Assembly: GCA_022577435.1 (NCBI GenBank) | Contig: JAKOON010000009.1 | Location: forward strand, 9,382,411 to 9,446,410 | From: Embiotoca jacksoni | Lineage: Eukaryota > Chordata > Actinopteri > Embiotocidae | Direction: 5' to 3' | Length of the DNA: 64,000 nucleotides | In this document: one piece after another, positions 1-9,400 of the stretch | How positions within the stretch are numbered: the stretch's first letter is position 1 | How the letters are laid out: each line of letters starts with the position of its first letter | Position numbers and translations under genes: made by a program | Notes under the pieces: model-generated | What the model saw: only the letters and a program-made list of their open reading frames with translations | Databases searched by the model: none | Told to the model about the DNA's origin: nothing

Positions 1-652
1 CCCAGGGTCTGTAGGGTTTGCCCACACTGGCGGTTTGGGTCGGGGGGCTGATGGCAGCGGTGTGTGAGATGATGGGGAAGGTGCCGAAGGCGAAGGGGAA
101 CGCCGACAAAGAGGAGAGCAGCGGAGGGGAGAGCTTGGACGCTGACGACGGGATCAAGGCGGGATGCAGGACGGTGGTGGGCGCAGCGGTGGTGGAGGGG
201 ACCCGGATCGGGCCCTGATCCGAGTGGGGGGGTGGCGCTGCCGCTGCGCCTGCCCGGACCGTGAGTCTCTGCGACCAGCGAGGATGAGGAAGAGGAGGAG
301 GAGGAGGAGGAGGGGGAAGATGTAGACGTGGACGACAGAGGGGTCTGCGGGCTGCTGGAGGTGCTGCGGGGTACGGGTGCCATCGGTGCGCCCTGCTGGT
401 GCTGCAGGAGGAGAGGGTGTGTCAGGTGGGCCGGAGGGGATCCAAAAGCAGAGCCCCACGCCAGGTGACTGAGGCCCGAGTGAGCCTCGCGCTGGCTGGC
501 GTAGTTGTTGAGGTGGGAGACCAGACGGATCCGCAGAGGATCCGTGCTGTCTAAGCCTTCGATTATGCTCAGATAGCGGGCCGTCTCCGCCAGGCACTCC
601 CTGAAACCCAAACCGCGGTAGTCCATCGCCAGGGCGTGAGCATCGAAGTAAC
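1..652 (-). CDS. hey1: hey1 coding exon 5 (Orange domain to YRPW; apparent frameshift)
   Basis: The exon begins after CACTCAG at 653-659 and reads the Orange domain (FRECLAETARYLSIIEGLD) and then VSHLNNYASQREAHSGL in one frame. It passes through a serine-rich TCC repeat at about 270-315. Downstream of the repeat, Hey1-like sequence (GPIRVPS, SASKLSPPLLSSL, GKPYRPW) is readable only in the frame shifted by one base. The exon therefore contains either one extra base or two missing bases between about 250 and 325 relative to an intact gene. A C5 homopolymer at about 310-315 and the repeat itself are likely sites for a sequencing or assembly error. No stop codon arises near the junction. The exon runs off the window after YRPWG. 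Confidence 0.93.
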
Positions 653-1603
653 CTGAGTGGAGGACGTGAGGGGAAACAACAGATTAGATCAAATAGTACA
701 AAACAAGTGAGTCAAAAAAAATAAATTTAAGGGGCTCCGGTTGAATAATTCTGTCCTTGACTTTGGGACTATGACAGATCAATAATAAAAATAAAAAAAA
801 ACACATTTTTGATCGGACCCGTTAAACGTGTAATCGAGAGTGATACGTGCATCTGTCATGAACGTGTACCTTTGCCTCCAGCAGCGTGGAGCATCTTCAG
901 ATGATCAACAGTCATCTGCAAAATCTCCGCTTTCTCCAGTTTGGCTGAGCCCTTCGGTGCGGGAGGGAACAAATCGATTAGGTATAAATAATAATAACAA
1001 TAATAATAATAAAAATTAAAAAAAAGAGCCCAAATGAACGAACTGCTTTCACACGTGAGGACTTTAAAACACTCCTTCGGGTTGTGCGTCTTTTCTTACC
1101 TGTTTCTCGTAGGCGCTGGGAACCAGCCTGCGCAGCTCGCTCAGGCTGTTATTGATCCTGTCACGGCGCCGTTTCTCAATAATCTGCGGAGAGACAACAA
1201 CACCACGGTTACACGACTGTCTGGAAAACACGACACCATCTGGTGAAATACTGCAAAGTGTCTGCAAGCGCGCACACACACACACACACACACACGCGCG
1301 CGGATCAATAAATATAGACTTTCTTACTCCTCGACGTCTTTTCCTCGCCTGCACCTGAGTTGATGTTGTGGGAGACATGGAGCCGAGAGGAGAGCTCATA
1401 TTCCTGAAAGGGGAGGTTCAGACAACGTCCACGAAGGTTAAAAACGATCAACAAACCAGGATCACTTTTGTGAGAGGAATATTACTGAGAATATACTTTG
1501 GGGGCAAAATGACTTACCCGTTCTCATCTGCGCTTTCCTTCTCCACTTCAATAGTTTCGTCCAGCTCGCTGTCCGAGGAGCTAAAATCGTGATTCCTTTT
1601 CAT
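1..1603 (-). CDS. hey1: hey1, bHLH-Orange transcriptional repressor (five exons, 3' end cut by window edge)
   Basis: Hey1 is a nuclear basic helix-loop-helix repressor induced by Notch signalling. It binds E-box/N-box DNA as homodimers or heterodimers with Hes proteins and acts in vascular, cardiac and somite development (family knowledge). Five minus-strand exons join in phase: 1518-1603, 1328-1403, 1100-1183, 870-951 and 1-652. The protein starts MKRNHDFSSSDSELDE, the Hey1-type N-terminus. The basic region RKRRRGIIEKRRRDRINN carries the Hey-specific glycine where Hes proteins have proline. The helix-loop-helix continues through exon 4, and exon 5 opens with the Orange domain (YFDAHALAMDYRGLGF). 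The C-terminal YRPW tetrapeptide, which defines the family, is encoded at 2-13, so only a handful of residues and the stop are missing. Introns are 114-217 bp. The reading frame of the YRPW end differs from that of the Orange end (see exon 5). Paralogues hey2 and heyl are less likely because of the N-terminus. Identification is very secure. Confidence 0.96.
870..951 (-). CDS. hey1: hey1 coding exon 4 (loop and helix 2)
   Basis: The exon encodes GSAKLEKAEILQMTVDHLKM and ends HAAGGK plus one base. This is the loop and second helix of the bHLH. The acceptor is the AG at 952-953 and the donor GTACAC follows 870. The phase (one base left over) matches exon 5, which begins with two bases. Confidence 0.94.
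1100..1183 (-). CDS. hey1: hey1 coding exon 3 (basic region and helix 1)
   Basis: The exon encodes IIEKRRRDRINNSLSELRRL and continues to AYEKQ, the DNA-contacting basic segment and first helix of the bHLH. The acceptor is CCGCAG before 1183 and the donor GTAAGA follows 1100. It is 84 bp, phase 0 at both ends. Confidence 0.95.
1328..1403 (-). CDS. hey1: hey1 coding exon 2 (linker and start of basic region)
   Basis: The acceptor is a pyrimidine tract ending CTTTCAG just above 1403, and the donor GTAAGA follows 1328. The exon completes the exon-1 glycine codon and encodes NMSSPLGSMSPTT, ending in RKRRRG in phase 0. This exon boundary, directly after the basic-region glycine, is conserved in vertebrate Hey genes. 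The following intron (1184-1327) contains a (CA)n run with CG-rich flanks. Confidence 0.94.
1518..1603 (-). CDS. hey1: hey1 coding exon 1 (start codon and acidic N-terminus)
   Basis: The ATG is the CAT complement at 1601-1603. The exon encodes MKRNHDFSSSDSELDE followed by an acidic stretch ending ADEN and two bases of a glycine codon. The donor GTAAGT lies at 1512-1517. An upstream in-frame ATG at 1774 exists, but the residues between it and 1603 do not resemble Hey proteins, so the start at 1603 is preferred. Confidence 0.95.
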
Positions 1604-1710
1604 TTTTGCTGAATTCGTCCGCGGTAGTCCTTCCGTGTTTGTCGGTTGTGTCTGCCCAGACGTGCGTCTGCCCAGGTTTGCCCGTAGCGCCTCTGTTTGA
1701 AGCGCTCGGC

Positions 1711-1719
1711 TTTCCCACG
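1711..1719 (-). promoter_or_regulatory. RBPJ/CSL (Notch) consensus site in hey1 proximal promoter
   Basis: The minus strand reads CGTGGGAAA, a full match to the CSL consensus YGTGGGAAM. It lies about 110 bp upstream of the hey1 ATG. Hey1 is a direct Notch target in vertebrates, so a functional RBPJ site here fits known biology. Function is inferred from the motif and its position. Confidence 0.65.
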
Positions 1720-1743
1720 GTGTCATTTCAACGCTGCTGCCGG

Positions 1744-1779
1744 CCAATGGGGGCGGGGCCCGGCCCAGAACCAACCAAT
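1744..1779 (-). promoter_or_regulatory. hey1 core-promoter elements: two CCAAT boxes flanking a GC box
   Basis: CCAAT pentamers lie at 1744-1748 and 1775-1779, with GGGGGCGGGG (Sp1-type) at 1749-1758. No TATA box is visible on the minus strand between these and the ATG. The arrangement 140-180 bp upstream of the start codon suggests a TATA-less promoter with transcription starting somewhere around 1650-1740. The exact start site cannot be read from sequence. Confidence 0.55.
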
Positions 1780-2199
1780 CGGGGAGCGGTGTTCTGTTTG
1801 AGCGACAGCACAGTTGGCCCGAGCATGTCCTATTGCGCCTGGGACTGATCTGAGAGGGAGTTAACAGTGCAGACGTCTCACTCCGTTGGCTATTTCAATG
1901 CCCTGAATGTGATATAAAAAAAAAAAAAAAAAAAAAAAATGCATTTGTCAGTAGAGACAACACGGCAAAATTATTCTCGCTATACAGAACAAAATCTTTT
2001 AATAAGTATTTGATTTGATTTTTTTAAAACCTTATAAGTTATATCCATAGCTCTTCTAAATCTTGGTCCCTCATCGTCAGTGGCATCTCGAGAGCTTGGC
2101 CTTTGCTGAAAAGTTTTTGTGACACAAGACATAAGCTGCGAGTGAGTGATCTTCCCAAACATAGAGCATCTTTGGGACAAACTTTGACAGCGGTCCAAT

Positions 2200-2480
2200 G
2201 GACTTTCGGTCCGTGACTGTCCCCCCCCCCCCCCCCCTCCACCTCACCCCACCCCCACCCTTCGGCCGCCCCCTCCTCCCCCGTGTGTGTCCCGGTGGTG
2301 ATGAGGAGTGGCTGGCCGGCTGTCAGCACGCGCTGGCCGTGGGAAAGTTCCCTAACCGGCGCTGATAACCAATCAGAGGCCGACGGCCGTCTCCGGCGCT
2401 GGAATGAATGGAGCAATTGGTCGGGGCGACGGGCGGTCTGCGAGCGAGCGTGTGAACCTGTAATCCAATACTAACTCAGC
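2200..2480. promoter_or_regulatory. CpG-rich element upstream of hey1 with CSL site and CCAAT boxes
   Basis: This block is markedly GC- and CpG-rich compared with the AT-rich DNA on either side. It contains a C17 run near 2220-2236, a second perfect CSL motif CGTGGGAAA on the plus strand at 2338-2346, CCAAT at 2369-2373 and an inverted CCAAT (ATTGG) at 2416-2420. It could be an upstream promoter or enhancer of hey1, or the promoter of a divergent transcript. No coding exon that I recognise follows on either strand. Confidence 0.4.
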
Positions 2481-3872
2481 CCGGGAGGAGAGACAGGGAG
2501 AGCACCGCCGCAACCAGAGGAAGCCACCAAGTCTAATCTTACCCCACAGAGAGACCTCATGCACGGTAAAGAGTCCGTGGGCACTTCAAGGACTTTGTGA
2601 AAGCAGTCAACAAAAGTTCATAATGCAATCAAAGCCGTCCCCCCCCCCCCCCCGGTCCTTTCTCCCTGGAGTGTCCACATCATCACCACCGCACGACCGG
2701 TGGCTCCCATAATGGTCACACTCCCCAAATAATTTGACAGAGCTGCTGGTGTGTGTTTGTATACATGGAGGACTCATGTTACTGAATGTGGAGCTGCAGC
2801 TCTTCAGTCGAGGGTCTCCTACAGGGACTGCATTGTATGGCATATTTAGATAACAGTCTGCCACGCTGCTGAATAGAATAATGGACATCAAATTGAACGG
2901 ACTATTACGTAATGATTTTTATATAAACACGTGAGAAGATTGTGTTATTGCAGCAATTATCACGTAGACTGCAATGATAGCAATTACCCAGATCAGTTTT
3001 TAAAGACAATTTTGAGGTATTCCTTTTTTTTTTTCTTCTTCGTCACTGGAGACAAAGACTATAATTTTATTATCATACACATACTTTTGTGATTATGGTT
3101 TTATATTAAAAAAAAAAAAAAAGTAATAAAAAAAAAAAGTATTAACTAGGCTAACATTAGACAACCCAAAGCAGTTAAAATTAAGTCCATCCTAATCAGT
3201 CCGCCATTAAAGTATAATATTGTAAATAATTGAGGGTAATTTTGTGTATTTATTGATTTAGTTGTTGTTTTTTTTATTTCTGCTGTGTGTTTCAGGTGTG
3301 TTTATGTGAGAATTCCCACAGTTTAATTCCCATGCATGATTTTTTTCTTTACACATGGATCCTATCGGTAATGACAACAGATGAACCACCAAGAAATTGA
3401 TTCAACCTAAACTGCAGTTAATCTCTAACGTAATTAGAAACCACAATTAAAAAGTGGCTAAATAAACCAAAAGAAAGATCTTGAAGTTACAAAGACTTGT
3501 GAGCTGTGTTATTACTGTTTGCACATTACCAGTTGGTACACTGGCATCACGCTGACATTTTATCCTAGCTCACACAAAGCTCCTGAAAAGGAAAACTATA
3601 TGCTTTCAAAATGTCAGTGAAGGTCATTTGTTTTAATAGATTCTGACTCCTGTGAAATATCCACACTGGACAACAACAATGAACGGCTGTGAATGAAGCG
3701 AGGAAATCTGCACTATGAGCATGTAATGAGGAAACATAAAACCTGCATTTATCAGACGTGAAAACAGTCATACAGCACGACTCCATTCATTCTCCAAAGT
3801 GACCAAAGTGCCGGGCGTGATTTTTATCTGGCTAATAAAGATCAACCGAAAACATTATAAGTTATTACTGAC

Positions 3873-3907
<35 letters not shown>

Positions 3908-4111
3908 ATGGGGATCCTTATCAGTGGGAGCTCAAAGCAACCGAAGGCGTAATAGTCATCACAGAGAGAGGACGCTGCCTTGTTTGGTTTATATGAATGA
4001 GAGGAAGCACTTAGGGCTGTTTTCATCTTATTGTTGTTGGACAAGGCTGCGCTCATAGCAGGACAGACACACAGATGTAACATCCATCCATCTGATCACT
4101 GGTCAGCTATC

Positions 4112-4154
<43 letters not shown>

Positions 4155-4379
4155 ATATATGTGTGTGTTGGGGAGCTGCGTTCACACACGTCCGAGTTCA
4201 TGCAACCTGAGGCTTTTGTCACAATAAACACAGGTGTGCGTCCACATTAGTTTCTGACTGTGTGTGTGTGTGTGTGTGTGTGTGACCAGTGTGAGCGGGA
4301 GGGGGACGGGGAGGGGGACGGGGTGAGGGGGTGTGGGGACGGGGGTGAGCCCTCTTGTTGTATTTCAAGTTCACCCAGA

Positions 4380-4388
4380 GTTCCCACG
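4380..4388 (-). promoter_or_regulatory. third CSL-consensus motif, 2.8 kb upstream of hey1
   Basis: The minus strand reads CGTGGGAAC, matching YGTGGGAAM. A related copy near 3313-3320 (TGTGGGAAT) misses the last position. A nine-base motif can occur by chance in several kilobases, so its role is only suggested by clustering with the two sites nearer hey1. Confidence 0.3.
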
Positions 4389-6397
4389 CTGTTATTTTCT
4401 GCCCGGCTGTCTTTGTTCTAGCGGTCTCATCACATGTTGTGATTAGTCGGGCCTTTCAGGGGCCGCCCTTTGAAGGTGAGGGCCCGCAACGCCACATCAT
4501 CAAAATCCCCACCCTCCTCCTCCTCCTCCTCTTCTTCTCCCTCTGCAAATCAGGCCACCAAATCGAATCAAACTCAGGGCAGAAACTCAGTGACGGCTCA
4601 CCTCCGTTACTCCCTCTGCAATGTATTTCTTTCTTCTTTTCCCTCATGTCCGATTTCCCGTTTTCGCAGAAATTCCCCCGTCTTGTTTTCTTGAAACACA
4701 TCCTCACTCTGCCTTTCCTCTCGCTCGATCAGCACTTTAGCTTGAAGACGGAGCTCAAAGGTAATTTTGTGTGTCTGAACTCTCTCTCTGGCTGCCAAAG
4801 CCTCTCGGACACTGAATATTGATACACATAGTTTAGATCAGTTCAAATGGGAGACATGAATTTAGATATTAAATGTTGTGTCCTCCTGAAGTTTCCTTCT
4901 CAAGCATTCATTTCCATGTTTTCTGCCCTCCTGTGCTGTACAATCAAAAAGGCTTCGGAATTCCAGTTTATCAAAAAGCCACAAGTGCGCCTTCGCAGCA
5001 ATTGCATGTCATCAGTGCCGACATAAATTGAGTCTAGACTGTCTTACCAGAAGGAAATGGCTGAAGTATGTGTTCACATTCAGGCTTTGAAGTTGTCTTA
5101 AAGGGGGATTTCACCAATAAATTAGCCTGGTTGCTGAACGCAGTCCATATTTTTTTCATTCAGTGTGATTACTTCTGCTGTACATATTTACTCAGTGGTC
5201 CACATGTCATCAGGTGTTTGGTCGGGTCGGTTTGTTTAGATGTGATTTCCTGCAGCCGGCTTACGTAGCTGACTTCAGGGAGTGTAAATCAAGCTCGGCG
5301 GCGGCGCTGACGGAGTGACGTTGATGAACGATGTTGATATCACATTCAGGAACTCTCGGTTACTTCTTAACAAAACTCGGTCATGCAAAACTTTTTACAG
5401 CCGAAAAACAGCAGCGTTATTTTTTTTTCTTTCCCTTTTGAAGTTTACGTTGTGGGGTGACTTCACATGATTTATCAACCCGTGACAATTTTCATTGTTG
5501 CATCAAATTCACGTCAGCTGTGTCATTTAGAGAGATCTACTTCACGTGAATAATATTAATATCAATAATATCAAAGTTGAAAATATTACCCAATAATAAG
5601 GCAGATAATAATTTACTGCGACAAAATTGTGCTGTTTGAAAAGAGCAAACTGAGGTTAAACTGTAATTAAACAAATAATGTCATGTCAGGTTTTGAGAAA
5701 TAAATATGAAAATACAAAATGTGAACTGCCTCCAAAAATTAAAGTATCTTTTAAACCGTCTCACCACTTCCTCTCCTTTGGTCAAATGAATCAGTTTCTG
5801 ATGACTGATATTAAAGGATAAAGATGGAGGTTTTTTTAAAGGTTTGTAATCTAATCTGCCTCTCCCGTTTACATCGTCCCTCGATTTGTAAAACTCAAAT
5901 TTGTCTTGACTTGAATCACTTTGAGAGTGAACTAAAATCCCAAATTTTGTATCATCAGTTTCAGTTTTGTTTCTTTGCACAAAACGTAAGATATGTAAGA
6001 TATAAATACATGAACGGGAAACAATCTCATAACACATGTTGCCTAATAAACTTCATTGTCAAATAGATTTCTGTCCTTTGATTTGCTAATTTTAGCCTTC
6101 GTTTGTCCAGAACGGGCAAAAACATACAATTACAAATGCACACATACATACACGTATAGTGCTGCTGCCAACTGACTGAAGAAATGGAAACTAGGGAGAG
6201 AAGTCACACAAAAACTGCAGACAAGTTTTCCAGACTTCTTTGAAGACTCCTTCCAGAAATGTTAGAAGGCACAAAAATACCCTCTGCTTTGAACAATGAT
6301 TTACGTCTGGTCTAAAAATGTTTGTGACGTCACAAATCCCGCCTGCACATCGTAAACTCTGAATTTTCTCGAGCACAGAAAAACCTTCCCCCCCCCC

Positions 6398-6454
6398 TTC
6401 GACCTTCGCCGTACGGCGATGTTCGACCTTCGCCGTACGGTGAAGGTCGAACAT
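6398..6454. repeat. short direct repeat followed by near-perfect palindrome
   Basis: The unit TTCGACCTTCGCCGTACGG occurs at 6399-6417 and again from 6422. The second copy is the left arm of a 36-bp palindrome at 6419-6454 centred on CCGTACGG. The arms ATGTTCGACCTTC and GAAGGTCGAACAT are perfect complements, with one G/T mismatch pair inside. The unit is CpG-rich in an AT-rich neighbourhood. It could form a stable hairpin or cruciform. Its origin is unknown. Confidence 0.75.
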
Positions 6455-9400
6455 CCCGGTGAAATAACTGCCCTCCTGTTACATGCCTGTCTTTGGGTTT
6501 GCTAAAAAACCAAGTGACTGACTTAGTGATGGCGTGACCCTCACTGAGTCAGTAGACGCTGGGAGCTGTGGCGTCTGCAGGTTCGCCACAGACAGATGTT
6601 CATCCGTTCCAAACAATACGTGGAGCTGCTCTCTGGTGAAACCCTGCGGAGGGTGAGCCTTGTTATTGGTTATAAATAGAGCTGTGTGCAGCACTGAGGA
6701 AGGCTAACTTTGTTTCCCCCGACAGGGAGAGGAAGCAACGGCTAATTCTGCTCCAGACATGTATGACACCCGACCATTGTCCTTCAGCGAGAGAGGGGGT
6801 GAGCGCGAGAGAGAGACATTGTTAATGAATATGTCTTTAAGAGGGTGCGCTGCTTGTGAGGCAGGGGTTAAGATGGTCGGTGTGTGTGTGTGTGTGTGTG
6901 TGTGCGACACCCTGGTATTGTCCTTCAGGAGGGTGGGGGTTTGAACGTGGTTGCATTGTTTGCCCTTGTCAATCATTGTTAGTTCCCCTGGGAGTTTTGT
7001 TGACGGGGTCCTCTCCTTCACCCGTCTTGATTCGTATTCTTCTCCCCTTTCCACATTGGCTACACACTGAAGACATCAGTCACGAGAGCCTGTGCGTATT
7101 GAGGAAGTGAAGGATGTGTTAAAGTTGACCCACTGACACTCATCTCTGTCTTGTCTTCCCCCTGGGAAGTGTTCGAGGTCCTCCCCCCGTCTCTCTGTCG
7201 CACACACAGAAACCCAAACACAGAGGGGGAGAAAGACAACCGGATAGACGCCTTTTTGAAGATGATTATATTTTCTATATCCGTGTTTTGTTTTTTTCTT
7301 TAGATCTTTCTTTGACTGTTTTACCAGGATCTTATATTTCTCCAGATTAAAGTGGAATTAAAGATCCACATGACAATTCCTAGAAGCAGTACAAAGTATG
7401 AGTTTTTTTTTTTAGCTTTCGTTTAATGTTAGATAGTTGGATATTAAAACAAAATCTCTCTAAGTGGCACAAAGTTTGGTTTCTTTGGTAGCTATAACTT
7501 GCTAAATCCTCCGTGCTGTGCCAACTTGTGTTTTAGAAAGTATATATATAGACTACTAATACTTAACTGCAAATTTATTTTTAGAGTAACATAATACCAT
7601 CTGAATTACATTTATTATTACTGTAATTACGTTTGTAGGCAAAAAGTTTATCAATAAAGTTCTTCCGACTTTAACTTTGTGTGCTCTGCCACTATTACTA
7701 TTGTTCAAAAGCACGCTGACAGCTACCTTTGATTCAGTTTAACTGTCCTTACATTTGCATACAATAAAACAACTTTTGACTTCTCGATAACACGTGCTAA
7801 AATGAAAAACTAGAAAGTCAAGAAAGAGTTCTAAAATAAATAAGACCCTTTGCCCTGAAACCAGCCACTCTTGCTGGAGATGTACAACTTAAATGTTATA
7901 CTTATACTCTATTAAATAATCTGTTATTTCATAAACCAGCAGGTCACTGCAGTTGGTGCATTTTGTTGGGGACTATTTTCAGCAGCAGATGAATACATGT
8001 TTGTTGCTCAAGTGGATATTTACACCAGCGAGACGTCACACTGTAAAGACCTCAGTGCCCATGTCCATCATAACAAAACGTGTTACCCATGTAATGATGT
8101 GGCTCACTTATCTGTTTTGAATCAGGAAGTAAATTAAGACATTGCAGAATTTGTTGACATACTGCAGCATCAGTTCTTTTAAAAACTAGAAAACCCTAAA
8201 ACATTATATGCACAGGGATCAGATTGTGATCTCAACCAAAGTTTTAGGGAAAAAAAAGTTGTTCTTGAGTCTGGATGTGAAGGCTTTGTGGCACATGTAG
8301 CACCCGCCAGACAGCAGAGTTGATGGACAGATGTTACAAAGATTGTGTGTGTGAATTTTTTTTTCCAAGAGGAAACGCAGACAACCTGATCACACCCCTT
8401 AAACTACAGCTCTCTGATCTTCTAAATGGTCCTCTAATCCTCAGTCTGGTAAATTTGATATCTAAATTTAACAGGTGGATGCAGAACTCGGCATTTAACT
8501 CCCATTTGTTGCATCCTGTCAAGTCCAATCAGAAAGTACCTGCTGGTCATGATCAGCGCTGTCTGACTTTAATGTGGAAGTAAAGTGGGACGCAGAGCGG
8601 CTGTTTTTTTGTGGGGGTTTGGGTGTGACTCATGTCTGCAGTCACTGAAACTCCTGGTGGGTGGTCACTGTGAGAGGAGAGAGAAAGTCACAGAGAACAA
8701 AGGCATTTATTTAACTTTCATCTCAGCCTGAGGTAATTATTCGCTTTGAGTTTGACCTGGTCACACTTTCAAACTGGCCTTGTACCTTTGGTAAAACAGT
8801 GAATTTCGTCCTGTTTTGACATAAGAGCATAGGACAAGAGTGGCCGTTGAGGTTGAAGAAAGGAGAACCTGCTGACACAAGTCACGAGTGGCATAAGTTC
8901 ATGGTTTGAGCCAGAAAGCGGTCTCAGAACGCTTCACATCTGATCCTTTGATATGGCTGCAGCGTGATCTGTGGGCCTGACATGAAGGCATGTTGAAATG
9001 TGAGGCAAAAAACAACATCGGTTACACGCATTTGTCAAATATGCATGCACGCACACACTCCTAGTGCACACAAACTTCTAATCACTCATCTTTACTCACT
9101 AATTTGATAACAAGCCTGAACAGTTGAAACATGTTTTAACGTTTGACATTTGGCCTCCAGAAGAAAAAGAGGGAGAACGAAACGAGCCTCCCCTCAGTAT
9201 CCGTGCAGTCTCGGGTAAGAGTGTAGCCCCCCCCTGCTGCTGCAGCGAGGGGTTGCTGGTTCTTTGACCCTGGTAATGATGGAGGGTCAAGAGTCAGGGT
9301 GTGTGAAGGAACCGTCTACGTCTGCAGAGCGCGTGAGGAGCGCCTGGGAACCAAAGCTCGCCGTGTGATCCTGTGAAATTGATCTCTCCAGAGGAGAGCA

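Larger units (their letters stand above)
1861..6395. other. hey1 upstream intergenic DNA, no coding exon seen
   Basis: Mostly AT-rich single-copy DNA with an A-run at 1914-1939, C-runs near 2220 and 2640, and microsatellites at 3877-3905 (CA), 4115-4151 (GT) and 4259-4283 (TG). A CT-rich stretch at about 4510-4560 creates overlapping open frames on both strands that resemble no known protein. Apart from the CpG-rich element and CSL motifs listed separately, I see nothing identifiable. Confidence 0.6.

Noticed and set aside
154..597. 147-codon minus-strand frame overlapping hey1 exon 5
   Set aside because: It is an out-of-frame shadow of hey1. The conserved Orange-domain and YRPW segments lie in the other two frames.
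1980..2416. Overlapping minus-strand frames upstream of hey1, considered as mrps28 or another neighbour
   Set aside because: No similarity to Mrps28 or Tpd52, and the longer frame passes through a C17 run.
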